Below are positions 42,048 to 52,141 of a DNA stretch of 64,000 bases, one piece after another. Under the pieces are notes generated by a model. It did not search any database. It saw only the letters and a program-made list of their open reading frames with translations, and was not told the origin of the DNA. The DNA comes from Streptomyces sp. CBMA152 (GTDB lineage: Bacteria; Actinomycetota; Actinomycetes; Streptomycetales; Streptomycetaceae). Position 1 is the stretch's first letter; each line of letters starts with the position of its first letter. A program made the position numbers and the translations under genes. The DNA lies in assembly GCF_014596475.1 (NCBI RefSeq), contig NZ_MECJ01000006.1, positions 124,001 to 188,000 of the forward strand, read 5' to 3'.

Positions 42048-42617
42048 ATGACCCAATCGGCCTCCACTGGCGCCCGCTCGCCTCGTTCAACCCCCAAGAA
42101 GATCGCTGTGATTGGCGGCATCGGCTCGGGCAAGAGCAGGTATGCCCAGAAACTAGGGGCTGCCTCCGGGCTGCCCGTGCTGGCGCTGGACGCCTACCGA
42201 TACCGCCCGGACGGCCAGCGCCGCGACCGCGCGGACCTCGAGCGCATCGCTGCCGAGCTCGCCAGCGGCCCGGCGTGGATTAGCGAAGGTATCTTCCTCA
42301 CCTGGACCAGTCCGCTGCTGGAAGCCGCCGATGTGATCGTCTGGCTCGACACCCCGAAGTACCTTGCCGCATACCGGACGATCGGCCGGTGGCTGGCCGA
42401 CCGGCGCGCCGACCGCACACTCACCTACGGCCTGGCCAAGTGCGTACGCCTGGCCTGGAGCGCCCTACGGCCGCACGATCTCGCCGCTGTACAGGCGTCC
42501 AGCAAGAACCTGAATCCGTCACCTGCCGCTATCCGGGAAGCCACGGCGGCTTGGAGCGAGAAGGTCATCCGACTGCGCTGGCGCGCCGATGCCGCATCCT
42601 TCTTCGGGGCGATCTGA
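42048..42617 (+). CDS. P-loop small-molecule kinase / AAA-type NTPase
   Basis: This 189-residue protein has Walker A VIGGIGSGKSRYAQKL at about residues 19-34, then LPVLALDAYRYRPDG, which resembles the substrate Asp region of adenylate-kinase-like or shikimate-kinase-like proteins, and VIVWLDTPKYLAAYRTIGR with Walker B-like Asp and a lid Arg. Similar proteins are annotated as DNA topology modulation (FlaR-like) kinases. ATG 42048 is chosen; a slightly longer frame exists. It stands alone, divergent from the kinase-like gene across about 100 bases. Confidence 0.75.
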   Translation: MTQSASTGARSPRSTPKKIAVIGGIGSGKSRYAQKLGAASGLPVLALDAYRYRPDGQRRDRADLERIAAELASGPAWISEGIFLTWTSPLLEAADVIVWLDTPKYLAAYRTIGRWLADRRADRTLTYGLAKCVRLAWSALRPHDLAAVQASSKNLNPSPAAIREATAAWSEKVIRLRWRADAASFFGAI

Positions 42618-42756
42618 TACCCAACGCCTGGAGTTGCTACCGCTCACCCACCCGTACTTTCAGTAGCCACGCGGAGGTAGGGGGATGTGTCCACTGTGTG
42701 CTGTCGGCATCCGATTCCCACCCGAGCACAGGCTGACGCCGCCCGCAGAAACCCGC

Positions 42757-42875
42757 GCGAGCCCATGCCGAGGCCGCCGTGCGGCGGGCAGTCGTACCAG
42801 AAGCAGTTCAGATGGTCCATTGAGTACGACCGTTCCACGATGTGTTGACGGGCGTCGGTGGGGAGGACGACGTCG
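42757..42875 (-). pseudogene. Possible class II aaRS remnant (motif 3 fragment)
   Basis: The minus strand encodes FWYDCPPHGGLGMG within a longer open frame. The block CPPHGGLGMG is identical to motif 3 of the AspRS at 33604-34914 (GCPPHGGLGMGLGR), but the flanking sequence quickly departs and no complete domain is present. It lies ~90 bases from the end of the CRISPR array. A decayed aspS-like gene is the likeliest source; chance similarity cannot be excluded for so short a match. Confidence 0.4.
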
Positions 42876-42961
42876 ACGTTGGCAACCCCTACGCCGTCGT
42901 CAGAGCACCCTCCCGGGGGGGGGAGGACGTGAACTGGTTGAGCTGGGCTCGGGTGTGGGTC

Positions 42962-44698
42962 GGAACATCCCCACGTGCGTGGGGAGCAGCGGGCGCCGAA
43001 GGACCAGCTTCCGGCCCTTGCGGGACCATCCCCATGTGCGTGGGGAGCAGCACGCCCTTCGTGTCCAGCTGCCATAGCCCGACGGGACCATCCCCACGTG
43101 CGTGGGGAGCAGCTTCTGCTCCTCGGCCACGCCAAGGTGTTCGCGGGACCATCCCCACGTGCGTGGGGAGCAGTATGACGAGACCCACGCTCGCGAAGTC
43201 GCCCTGGGACCATCCCTACGTGCGTGGGGAGCAGGGCGGTCACCGGCCAGCGGGCAGAGGAACCGCGGGACCATCCCCACATGCGTGGGGAGCAGGTCAT
43301 CAAGCACGTGCTGGACCGCCGCGACCAGGGACCATCCCCACGTGCGTGGGGAGCAGCCGGTCATCCCGGACGATGCGACCCGCATCGAGGGACCATCCCC
43401 ACGTGCGTGGGGAGCAGACAGAACAGAACATCACGATGAGTACCGGGCAAGGACCATCCCCACGTGCGTGGGGAGCAGGCCGGTACTGCGGTGGTGGATC
43501 ACGCTGTGGAGGGACCATCCCCACGTGTGTGGGGAGCAGGATACGTCTGTGGAGTCGGGTCCGCTGCGGTCGGGACCATCCCCACGTGCGTGGGAAGCAG
43601 CCTGCGTTGTACGCGGCCAGCATGTTGTCGGTGGGACCAGCCCCACGTGCGTGGGGAGCAGAGCACGGGGGCAGGTCCAGAGCATCACCGGCCGGGACCA
43701 TCCCCACGTGCGTGGGGAGCAGTGGTCCCCAGGCCCCGGTCCGAGCGGATTGCGGGGACCATCCCCACGTGCGTGGGGAGCAGACCTGCGCGCCGGGCCG
43801 TCCGTAGCGGCGGCCGGGACCATCCCCACGTGCGTGGGGAGCAGGAACTGCTCTCCCTGCACGCCGAGCAGTGCCAGGGACCATCCCCACGTGCGTGGGG
43901 AGCAGAGTACGGGGGCGTCTGCGGAAGCCAAGCACGGGGGACCATCCCCACGTGCGTGGGGAGCAGGGAGGCGGGCAAGAGGAGGCGCTGCTTGCGGTGG
44001 GACCATCCCCACGTGCGTGGGGAGCAGTGGAGCTGCACACGGCGCTTGGTCACCAGTTCGGGACCATCCCCACGTGCGTGGGGAGCAGAGGGCGTAGCCG
44101 GTGGCCGGGGCTGGGGGTTCGGGACCATCCCCACGTGCGTGGGGAGCAGGGGTGCCGGAACTCCACGACCAGACCCGCCTCGGGACCATCCCCACGTGCG
44201 TGGGGAGCAGGACGCGCCGGGCGCGCTGTGGCGGGTGGACAACGGACCATCCCCACGTGCGTGGGGAGCAGGGCAGGTCTTCCGGACCGCGACCCTGTGG
44301 CAAGGGACCATCCCCACGTGCGTGGGGAGCAGGCACGCACGGCCACAGGGCTCCTGCCACGGCTCGGACCATCCCCACGTGCGTGGGGAGCAGTTTCTCC
44401 CGACGCCCATCCCCGATTTCGACGGGGGACCATCCCCACGTGCGTGGGGAGCAGTCGGTGCCCCGGAACTCCCCGCGCACGGTGAGGGGACCATCCCCAC
44501 GTGCGTGGGGAGCAGATCAACTGTCAGCTGTGCACAGGGAGCCTGTAGGGACCATCCCCACGTGCGTGGGGAGCAGGACTACGCCAGCGTGCAGCGCAAA
44601 CTCCGCGCGGGACCATCCCCACGTGCGTGGGGAGCAGGAACCCGCAGGTCAGGGCGTTGTGGGGTGCGAGGGACCATCCCCACGTGCGTGGGGAGCAG
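42962..44698 (-). CRISPR. Type I-E CRISPR array 1: 29 repeats, 28 spacers
   Basis: Repeats of 28 bases (plus-strand reading GGACCATCCCCACGTGCG then TGGGGAGCAG) occur every 60-61 bases with 32-33-base spacers. In crRNA orientation (minus strand) the repeat reads CTGCTCCCCACGCACGTG then GGGATGGTCC. Repeats at 42962, 43023, 43207, 43268, 43512, 43573 and 43634 carry single changes, all in the left half. The right-hand repeats are uniform. Old spacers therefore lie at the left and the leader at the right, next to cas3. No two spacers looked identical on inspection. Confidence 0.97.
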
Positions 44699-44960
44699 AC
44701 ACCGCGACCAGCGGTTTTACGGAGCGATAACCCGGAAGTGAACTACTTCTTCCCAAGTCGACATATGGGGCCAATCGCTCAAATCAAACAAATTGGGTGA
44801 TCTGCTCATGTTGAGACGCGACCTTCATAGATGTACTGGCAAGCGTGGTTGTCTGTCGCAGGCAGGGTCTTGCTGTTGTGGTGGCTGTAGCTGCTGGCCC
44901 TGTCGTGGTGGTGTAAAACGGGGAATCTCGGCATGGGCGCACGCGAGTGTACTTGGATGC
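44699..44960 (-). promoter_or_regulatory. Leader of CRISPR array 1
   Basis: This stretch separates the last uniform repeat from cas3. It contains an A/T-rich segment unusual for this genome (GTGAACTACTTCTTCCCAAG and CAAATCAAACAAATTGGG, 44739-44800), as expected of a leader that drives minus-strand array transcription and guides spacer insertion. The cas operon promoter probably lies in the same interval on the other strand. Confidence 0.7.
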
Positions 44961-44964
44961 TGGC

Positions 44965-47847
44965 ATGAGTGGTGTGCGGGAAAGATCGCCGGGTGTTGTG
45001 GGTGCTGGGCTTTCCGGGGCGGCTCGTGCCGTCTGGGCCAAGCATGATGCCGGTACAGACGGGTGGCTGCCGTTGTGGCGGCATATGGCGGACAGCGCCG
45101 CGGTGGCAGGGCTGTTGTGGGACCGGTGGATACCCGCAAGCGTGCGGAAGCTGGTTGCCGAGGTCCTGCCCGATGGCGAGGGGGACGCGCGTCGGCTGGT
45201 GATGTGGCTGGCGGGCGTCCATGACATCGGGAAGGCGACGCCGGCCTTCGCCTGCCAGGTGGACTCTCTGGCGGACCGGATGCGCGGGGCAGGGCTGGCC
45301 ATGCCGTACCGGCGGGAGATGGGGATGGACCGGCGACTGGCCCCGCATGGCCTCGCTGGGCAACTCCTGTTGCAAGACTGGCTGGAGGGCGAGCACGGGT
45401 GGCCGGGACGGGGTACCGCCCAGTTCGCGGTCGTGGTGGGCGGGCATCATGGGGCGCCCCCAGAGCATCCGCAGATCTACGACCTCGAATGCCACCCGGA
45501 GCTGTTGCGCACTCCAGGAGTGAGCGAGGACCTGTGGCGGCAGACGCAGGCTGGACTGCTGGACTTCTGCGCCCTGGAGTTCGGTGTGGCGGACCGTCTG
45601 GCCGACTGGGGGAAAGTGAAGCTGCCGCAGCCCGTTCAGGTGCTGCTGTCCGCGCTGGTCATCGTCGCGGACTGGATCGCCAGCAACAGCGATCTGTTCC
45701 CGTACTTCCCGGACGCGGCGTCAAGGGCGGATGACGAGCGGATCGCTGCTGCCTGGCGCGGGCTGGACCTGCCTGAGCCGTGGCATCCCGAAGTGCCACG
45801 AGAGTCGGCCGCCGAACTGTTCCCCGTCCGCTTCGACTTGCCGGTCGGAGCCTCGCTTAGGCCCGTGCAGGAGGCGGCCGTGCGGATCGCGCGGGAGATG
45901 CCGACGCCGGGCCTGATGGTCATCGAGGCGCCGATGGGGGAGGGGAAGACGGAGGCGGCCCTGGCTGTCGCGGAGGTATTCGCGGCCCGCGCCGGTGCGG
46001 GGGGCGTCTTCTTCGCGCTGCCGACCATGGCCACCGGGAACGCCATGTTTCCGCGCCTCTTAGGGTGGCTGGATCGGCTCCCGGCCGAGGAAGGGCAGCG
46101 CCTGTCGGTGCAGCTGGTGCACTCCAAGGCGGCGCTGAACAAGGACTTCGAGGGACTGATGCGGGCCTCGCGCCAGACGATCGCCGCCATCGACATGGAG
46201 GGCGGAGGGGAGCTGCTCGGGCCCGGGGACGCGAGTCGGGCCGCGCCTGCGGAGTTGGTCGCCCACCAGTGGCTGCGGGGGCCGAAGAAGGCGATGCTCG
46301 CGTCGTTCACGGTCGGGACGATCGACCAGTTGCTGTTCGCCGGGCTGAAGAGCCGTCACCTGGCACTGCGCCATCTGGCGCTCGCGGGGAAGGTCGTCGT
46401 CATCGACGAGGCCCACGCGTATGACGCGTACATGAACTCCTATCTCGACCGCGTTGTGTCGTGGCTGGGTGCCTACCGGGTACCGGTGGTGGTGCTGTCG
46501 GCGACGCTGCCGGCCGCACGGCGCCGGGCCCTGGCGGAGGCATATGCGGGGGCTGAGGCCGGGACATACGGTGCGGTGGAGGAAGCCGATGGCTATCCAT
46601 TGCTGACCGCGGTGGCCGCCGGTCACCTGCCGCTGGTGGAGTCTCCCGGGGCATCCGGGCGTGAACATGCGGTCCAAGTTGAGGCGTTGGACGACGATCT
46701 GCAGGTGCTGGCGGAGCGGCTGGACACTGAGCTGGCGGACGGCGGGTGTGTCCTGGTCGTGCGGAACACGGTGAACCGTGTCCTGGAGACGGCGAAGGTA
46801 CTGCGCACACGCTTCGGCATCGATGCAGTGACGGTGGCGCACGCCCGGTTCATCGACCTGGACAGGGCCGCGAAGGACGCCGATTTGCTGGACCGCTTCG
46901 GCCCATCGTCCACGCAGCGGCCGCAGCGGCACATCGTGGTCGCCAGCCAAGTTGCCGAGCAGTCCCTGGATGTCGACTTCGACCTGCTGGTCACTGATCT
47001 TGCCCCAGTGGACCTGGTGTTGCAGCGGATAGGGCGCCTGCACCGGCACGGGCGCGACATGCGGCCTGCCCGGCTGCGCGAGCCGCGCTGCCTGGTGACA
47101 GGAGTCGACTGGGCGGCTTCTGTCACCAAACCGGTGCGCGGCTCCGAACTGGTCTACGGCCGGCATGCGCTGCTGCGGTCTCTGGCCGTCCTGAAACCGC
47201 ACCTCGACCATGGGGCCGCACCCATACGACTGCCGCAGGACATCAGCCCGCTGGTGCAGACGGCATACGGCGAGCATCCGGTGGGACCGCCGCAGTGGGC
47301 CGGAGCGTTGGACGAGGCCCGCCAAGGCCATGACCGCCAGCAGATGGACAAGGAGCGGCGGGCGGAGACGTTCCGGCTCGGTGCATGGAACAAAGCGGGT
47401 CGGCCGCTGACCGGGTGGGTGGCGGGTGGCGCCGGGGACGCGGATGACACTCGGGCTGGGCGGGCGCAGGTCCGTGACAGCCGGGAGAGCTTGGAGGTCA
47501 TCGTCGTCCAACGCCATGCGGACGGCTCGCTGACAACCGTGGACTGGGTCGCAGACGGACGCGGCGGGCTACCGCTGCCCCAGGACGCGGTGCCTTCACC
47601 AAGGGCAGGAAAGGCGGCGGCTGCCTGCGGGCTGCGGCTGCCGCTCCAGCTCACGCAACCGAAGGTCATCGGCCAAGTAATCGCCGAATTGGAGGAGTTC
47701 TGCGTCCGCGCCTGGCAGACGAAGCAGAGCCCGTGGCTGGCAGGAGAGCTCATTCTTCCTGTTCAGGCCGATTGTCAGACCCACCTGGCAGGCTTCGTCC
47801 TCAGCTACAGCCCCATCGACGGACTTGAGGTGCGACGTGACGGATGA
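44965..47847 (+). CDS. cas3: CRISPR-associated helicase/nuclease Cas3 (HD domain N-terminal)
   Basis: This ~960-residue protein nicks, unwinds and degrades target DNA after recruitment by Cascade. The N-terminal HD nuclease has GVHDIGKATPAF near residue 85 and the downstream VGGHHG. The superfamily 2 helicase has Walker A APMGEGKTEAAL near 322, the DEAH box VVIDEAHAYD near 482, motif III LSATLP and motif VI QRIGRLHRHGR near 687. Length and domain order are those of type I-E Cas3. ATG 44965 and GTG 44947 are possible starts. It is the first gene of the operon and its end overlaps cas8e by 11 bases. Confidence 0.96.
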   Translation: MSGVRERSPGVVGAGLSGAARAVWAKHDAGTDGWLPLWRHMADSAAVAGLLWDRWIPASVRKLVAEVLPDGEGDARRLVMWLAGVHDIGKATPAFACQVDSLADRMRGAGLAMPYRREMGMDRRLAPHGLAGQLLLQDWLEGEHGWPGRGTAQFAVVVGGHHGAPPEHPQIYDLECHPELLRTPGVSEDLWRQTQAGLLDFCALEFGVADRLADWGKVKLPQPVQVLLSALVIVADWIASNSDLFPYFPDAASRADDERIAAAWRGLDLPEPWHPEVPRESAAELFPVRFDLPVGASLRPVQEAAVRIAREMPTPGLMVIEAPMGEGKTEAALAVAEVFAARAGAGGVFFALPTMATGNAMFPRLLGWLDRLPAEEGQRLSVQLVHSKAALNKDFEGLMRASRQTIAAIDMEGGGELLGPGDASRAAPAELVAHQWLRGPKKAMLASFTVGTIDQLLFAGLKSRHLALRHLALAGKVVVIDEAHAYDAYMNSYLDRVVSWLGAYRVPVVVLSATLPAARRRALAEAYAGAEAGTYGAVEEADGYPLLTAVAAGHLPLVESPGASGREHAVQVEALDDDLQVLAERLDTELADGGCVLVVRNTVNRVLETAKVLRTRFGIDAVTVAHARFIDLDRAAKDADLLDRFGPSSTQRPQRHIVVASQVAEQSLDVDFDLLVTDLAPVDLVLQRIGRLHRHGRDMRPARLREPRCLVTGVDWAASVTKPVRGSELVYGRHALLRSLAVLKPHLDHGAAPIRLPQDISPLVQTAYGEHPVGPPQWAGALDEARQGHDRQQMDKERRAETFRLGAWNKAGRPLTGWVAGGAGDADDTRAGRAQVRDSRESLEVIVVQRHADGSLTTVDWVADGRGGLPLPQDAVPSPRAGKAAAACGLRLPLQLTQPKVIGQVIAELEEFCVRAWQTKQSPWLAGELILPVQADCQTHLAGFVLSYSPIDGLEVRRDG

Positions 47848-49564
47848 GCAGGCGGCGAGGCGAACCGGCGACACACCGTCGTTCGACCTGACCAGCCGGC
47901 CGTGGCTGCCGGTGCAGTTATTGAACGGCCGCGAGTTAGAACTGTCCCTGCGGGAGATCTTCGACCGCGCAGAAGAGATCCGGCGGCTCGCCGGGGACAT
48001 GGCAACACAGGATTTCGCCCTTATGCGGCTCCTGCTCGCGATCCTTCACGACGCGCTTAACGGCCCGCAGGACGTGGACGAGTGGGAGCAACTGTGGGAA
48101 GAGGACGCCCCGTTCGCGGTGGTGCCGGACTACCTGGACGCGCACCGGGAACGGTTCGACCTCCTGGACGAGGCGGCACCGTTCTTCCAGACTGCCGGAT
48201 TGCGCACACCGAAGGACGAGATCTCTTCCCTGAACCGGATCGTCGCCGATGTGCCCAACGGGGAGCCATTCTTCACCATGCGCGCCCGAGGAGCCGAGCG
48301 GATCTCGTTCGCGGAGGCGGCCCGCTGGGTGGTGCACACGCAGACGTATGACACCTCAGGCATCAAGACTGGGGTGGTCGGTGATAGCCAGGCCAAGGCA
48401 GGGAAAGCCTATCCGCAGGGAGTCGCCTGGGCGGGTAGCGTCGGTGGAGTTCTCGCCGAGGGTATGACGCTGCGCGAGACGCTGCTGTTGAACCTCATCG
48501 CCACCAGCAGCGGCCTGGCCGCAGCAAGCAGCGAAGACCGGCCCGCCTGGCGGCGAAAACCTGCTGCTCCGGGGGCCGCGCCCGACGTGGCTCAGCGCCC
48601 CCATGGGCTGCGTGATCTGTATACATGGCAGTCTCGCCGACTGCTGCTGCACGCGGACGCGGACGGTGTGCACGGCGTCGTGCTCACCTACGGCGACCCG
48701 CTCGCCCCGCACAACATGCACACCCATGAGCCCATGTCCGCCTGGCGGCGCAGCGAAGCCCAGGAAAAGAAGCTCGCAAGGCCACTGGTCTACATGCCGC
48801 AAGAGCACGACCCTTCCCGTGCCGCCTGGCGGGGCCTGGAAGCACTGATCACCCCGCAATCTCACGGCGCCGTCAGTCGCGGTGATCCATCGCCCAAACT
48901 ACGGCCGGGGATCGTTGCCTGGCTGGCCCAGCTGGTCAACGAACGCGTCCTGCCCAAGGGAATGATGGTCCGCGTCCGTACGTACGGAGCGGTGTATGGC
49001 ACTCAGCAGTCCGTGATCGACGAGATCATCGAGGACGGCCTTGCCATGGCCGTCGTCGTGCTCAGTGAGAGCGACCGGCGTCTGGGGCAGGTCGCTGTTG
49101 ACGCCGCTGCGGACGCGGAAGAGGCCGTCACCGTCCTTGGTCACCTCGCTGCCGACCTGGCCCAGGCACGCGGCAGCACACCCGATGCAGCCAAGGCAAC
49201 GGTCCGCGACCGCGGGTTCGGCGTACTCGACGGCCCGTACCGATCATGGCTGGCCGCCATCCGGGAAGGCGACACCCCCCACGAACTCCGCACCACCTGG
49301 CAGCACACGGTCCGCCGTGAGATCACCGTGATCGCCACGGAGCTCATCTCGACAGCCGGTGAAGCAGCGTGGCACGGGCGCGTCATCGACCACGCCAAAG
49401 GCCAGCTCTGGCTGAACGCCGCCTCAGCCGACTTGCGCTTCCGGGTCCGGCTTAATGAACGGCTTCCCCTGGCAGCCGGGCCTGCAAGCGACCCCGAAAC
49501 CGATGCCAGCGCGGATGCGACCCAGGACGCGTCCGGCCCCAACGCGCCGAAGGTGCCCGCATGA
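47837..49564 (+). CDS. casA: Cascade large subunit Cas8e (Cse1/CasA)
   Basis: This 575-residue protein is the type I-E large subunit that recognises the PAM and recruits Cas3. Identification rests on FDLTSRPWLPVQLLNGRELELSLREIF at the N-terminus, AEEIRRLAGDMATQDFALMRLLLAIL, the characteristic DEAAPFFQTAGL segment (L1-loop region) and the C-terminal helical bundle. GTG 47837 follows TTGAGGTGCGAC and gives a sensible N-terminus. Its stop overlaps the cse2 start (ATGA). Confidence 0.95.
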   Translation: MTDEQAARRTGDTPSFDLTSRPWLPVQLLNGRELELSLREIFDRAEEIRRLAGDMATQDFALMRLLLAILHDALNGPQDVDEWEQLWEEDAPFAVVPDYLDAHRERFDLLDEAAPFFQTAGLRTPKDEISSLNRIVADVPNGEPFFTMRARGAERISFAEAARWVVHTQTYDTSGIKTGVVGDSQAKAGKAYPQGVAWAGSVGGVLAEGMTLRETLLLNLIATSSGLAAASSEDRPAWRRKPAAPGAAPDVAQRPHGLRDLYTWQSRRLLLHADADGVHGVVLTYGDPLAPHNMHTHEPMSAWRRSEAQEKKLARPLVYMPQEHDPSRAAWRGLEALITPQSHGAVSRGDPSPKLRPGIVAWLAQLVNERVLPKGMMVRVRTYGAVYGTQQSVIDEIIEDGLAMAVVVLSESDRRLGQVAVDAAADAEEAVTVLGHLAADLAQARGSTPDAAKATVRDRGFGVLDGPYRSWLAAIREGDTPHELRTTWQHTVRREITVIATELISTAGEAAWHGRVIDHAKGQLWLNAASADLRFRVRLNERLPLAAGPASDPETDASADATQDASGPNAPKVPA

Positions 49565-50217
49565 CCCTCTCTCCTTCACCCCGCTTCCTCCGAGGCACTG
49601 TCGGAACCGTCGCGGACGAGCAGATCCAGCGCCTGCAACACGGCTACCTACGTGACCGCCCCGATGCCGTCGCCTCTCTCGCCCAGCTGCGCGGCGGCGC
49701 TGGCAAAGACCCGCTGACTACGCCTCACTTGTGGGGGCTGATCGATCTGCGGACGCTGTACGACGACGGTGGGCTGCGTCGTGAGGACAACCAGGTCCGG
49801 GCCGAGAACGCAGTCTTCACCGCCATGACCCTTTGGGCGCTGCACCAGCAGTCCCGCACGACACCCATGCACGTCAGCGGCGGACTCGAACTCGGCGGGG
49901 CAGTCCGCAGGTTGATGCCAGGCGGCGAAGTCGATGAGCCGGTACGCCGCCGGTTCGTACGCGTCGGCTCCGCTCCAGCCCTGACCGTCCTCGCCATCCG
50001 GATGCGCGAGCTGGTGACGCTGCTGCGCCGCGAGGACATCAGCCTCGACTACGCCTTGCTTGCCGATCAAATTCACCAGTGGCAGCGCAGAGAAACCCGC
50101 GACGCAGTACGCCGCTCCTGGGGCCGCTCCTTTCACGCCCACCCGCCGAAGCCCACCACGCCCTCCCCCGCCCCCCGCATCGCCACAGACGAAACCGAGC
50201 CGAAGGACCCCCAGTGA
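49561..50217 (+). CDS. casB: Cascade small subunit Cse2 (CasB)
   Basis: This 218-residue, mostly helical protein has LYDDGGLRREDNQVRAENAVFTAMTLWALHQQ and RRRFVRVGSAPALTVLAIRMRELVTLLRRE, typical of actinobacterial Cse2; two copies form the belly of Cascade. The C-terminal ~25 residues are a Pro-rich tail absent from shorter family members. It overlaps both neighbours (ATGA at the start, GTGA at the end). Confidence 0.93.
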   Translation: MTLSPSPRFLRGTVGTVADEQIQRLQHGYLRDRPDAVASLAQLRGGAGKDPLTTPHLWGLIDLRTLYDDGGLRREDNQVRAENAVFTAMTLWALHQQSRTTPMHVSGGLELGGAVRRLMPGGEVDEPVRRRFVRVGSAPALTVLAIRMRELVTLLRREDISLDYALLADQIHQWQRRETRDAVRRSWGRSFHAHPPKPTTPSPAPRIATDETEPKDPQ

Positions 50218-51410
50218 GCAGCCGCATCATTCTCGACATCCACGCCCTGCAGAATGTCCCGCCGAGCAACCTTAACCGGGACGACACCGGCGCCCCCAAG
50301 ACCGCGACGTACGGGGGAGTCACCCGGGCACGGGTGTCCAGCCAGGCGTGGAAGCGTGCCACGCGACGCTACTTCACCCAGCTCCTCGATCCCGCTGAAC
50401 TGGGAGTGCGCACCAAACGCGTTGCTGAACAGCTCGCCGCGCGCATCACAGCCCTCGCCCCGTCCATCGCAGGCACAGACGCACTGGGGCTCGCCGCGCA
50501 GGTACTCCAGGCCGCTACCGGCTCCAAGATCGAGCCGCCGAAGCGGAAGGTAGAAGCCTCCAAGAAGAACGGTACGCCCGAGCCCGCCCCCGAGTCCTCG
50601 TACCTGATGTACCTCAGCGCCCGCCAACTCGACGGGCTCGCCGAACTGGCCGTTCAGGGCTCAGCAGACATCACGGCATTCCTGAAAGACAAGGAGAACA
50701 AGGCTCGGGCCAAGCGGATTGCCGATACACGACACTCCGTGGACATCGCGCTGTTCGGCCGCATGGTTGCCGACTCCGCCGACATCAACGTCGACGCCGC
50801 CGCCCAGGTCGCCCACGCACTGAGCGTGCATCAGGTAGAAATCGAGTCGGACTACTTCACCGCTGTCGACGACCACAACACCGACGCCGAGCCAGGCGCC
50901 GGAATGATCGGCACCGTCGACTTCAACTCCTCCACGCTCTACCGCTACGCGGCACTCGACGTCGACCTGCTGGAACGCAACCTCGGCAAGGGCCTGGACG
51001 ACGATGAACCACCCGCCACTCCCGTCCGCCGGGCCGTGGAGGCGTTCGTAGACGGCTTCGTCGCCTCACTGCCCACCGGGAAGATCAATACATTCGGTAA
51101 CCACACCCTGCCCGACGCCGTGATCGTCAAGCTGCGCTCCGCCCGGCCCATCAGCTTCGTCTCCGCGTTCGAGAAACCGGTTAACACGGATGAGTTCGGC
51201 GGACACATGGAGGGCGCCTGTGCCCGCCTGGCCGACTACATCCCCCGGATCGAGCGCGCGTATGGGGACGAGAGCACCGAGTCCTGGCTCCTGCGGATCG
51301 GCCCGGCCACGGACAAGCTCTCTGGTATCGGCACCGAAGTGCCCAGCCTGAAGCAGCTGGTGGAAACCATCGGCACGACCGTGGCCGACCTTCTGGAAGA
51401 GCGCCGATGA
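50214..51410 (+). CDS. casC: Cascade backbone subunit Cas7e (Cse4/CasC)
   Basis: This 398-residue RAMP-fold protein forms the six-copy crRNA-binding spine. It shows IILDIHALQNVPPSNLNRDDTGAPKTATYGGVTRARVSSQAWKRATR in two short halves, SVDIALFGRMVADSADINVDAAAQVAHALS and FTAVDDHN, all family hallmarks. The start GTG 50214 overlaps the cse2 stop; the longer open frame upstream is a shadow of cse2. It ends overlapping cas5e. Confidence 0.96.
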   Translation: MSSRIILDIHALQNVPPSNLNRDDTGAPKTATYGGVTRARVSSQAWKRATRRYFTQLLDPAELGVRTKRVAEQLAARITALAPSIAGTDALGLAAQVLQAATGSKIEPPKRKVEASKKNGTPEPAPESSYLMYLSARQLDGLAELAVQGSADITAFLKDKENKARAKRIADTRHSVDIALFGRMVADSADINVDAAAQVAHALSVHQVEIESDYFTAVDDHNTDAEPGAGMIGTVDFNSSTLYRYAALDVDLLERNLGKGLDDDEPPATPVRRAVEAFVDGFVASLPTGKINTFGNHTLPDAVIVKLRSARPISFVSAFEKPVNTDEFGGHMEGACARLADYIPRIERAYGDESTESWLLRIGPATDKLSGIGTEVPSLKQLVETIGTTVADLLEERR

Positions 51411-52141
51411 GCGTGCTCGCGCTGCAGCTGGCCGGGCCTCTGCAAGCCTGGGGATCTACCGCTCGCTTCGCCCGCCGCACCACCGAGAGCGCCCCCACCA
51501 AGAGCGGCGTGATCGGCCTGCTCGCCGCCGCGCAGGGCCTGGAACGCGACGCCGACCTGTCGGCGCTCGCCGCCCTGCGCTTCGGCGTGCGCATCGATCA
51601 GCAAGGCACCCGCATCCGGGACTTCCAAACCGCCCACCACGCCGACACCGGGGCCGCCATGCCCGTCTCGGACCGCTATTACCTGGCGGACTCAGTATTC
51701 GTCGCCGCACTAGAAGGCGCTGACGCGCTCATCGAAAAGCTGCACCAGGCACTGCGGGTACCTCAGTATCTGCCGTACCTCGGGCGCCGCTCCTGTCCGC
51801 CTTCACGCCCCCTCGACCTCGGCGTCCACCGCGATACCGACCTGGAAGGCGTCCTGACGCAAGAGCCATGGCGGGCATCCGAGTGGTACCAGAAACGGCG
51901 ATGGCGCGAACTCACGGTCGAGTTGCCCGTACTCATGGACGCCATCAGCGACACGAGCGGTGCCCTCGTGGGCGACACGATGCGCGACCAGCCGGTCAGC
52001 TTCGACCCCCGTCACCGGCGCTACGCGCTGCGCACCGTGCACACCACGACGGTCACTGTGGCCAATCTCCACGCCCGGCGATCACCCGGCGAGCGTGGTA
52101 TCCCCGCGCACGACCCGACGAGCCTTCTGGAAGACGCCTGA
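51407..52141 (+). CDS. casD: Cascade subunit Cas5e (CasD)
   Basis: This 244-residue RAMP protein caps the 5' handle of the crRNA. The N-terminus LALQLAGPLQAWGSTARFARRTTESAPTKSGVIGLLAAA, in two parts, is the Cas5e signature, with YLGRRSCPPSRP in the middle. It overlaps cas7e by 4 bases and cas6e by 1. Confidence 0.95.
   Translation: MSVLALQLAGPLQAWGSTARFARRTTESAPTKSGVIGLLAAAQGLERDADLSALAALRFGVRIDQQGTRIRDFQTAHHADTGAAMPVSDRYYLADSVFVAALEGADALIEKLHQALRVPQYLPYLGRRSCPPSRPLDLGVHRDTDLEGVLTQEPWRASEWYQKRRWRELTVELPVLMDAISDTSGALVGDTMRDQPVSFDPRHRRYALRTVHTTTVTVANLHARRSPGERGIPAHDPTSLLEDA

Noticed and set aside
42644-44741. Very long frames on both strands across CRISPR array 1
   Set aside because: Their products are periodic repeats of PHAWGA/PTHVGMV-type words produced by the CRISPR repeat and are not proteins.
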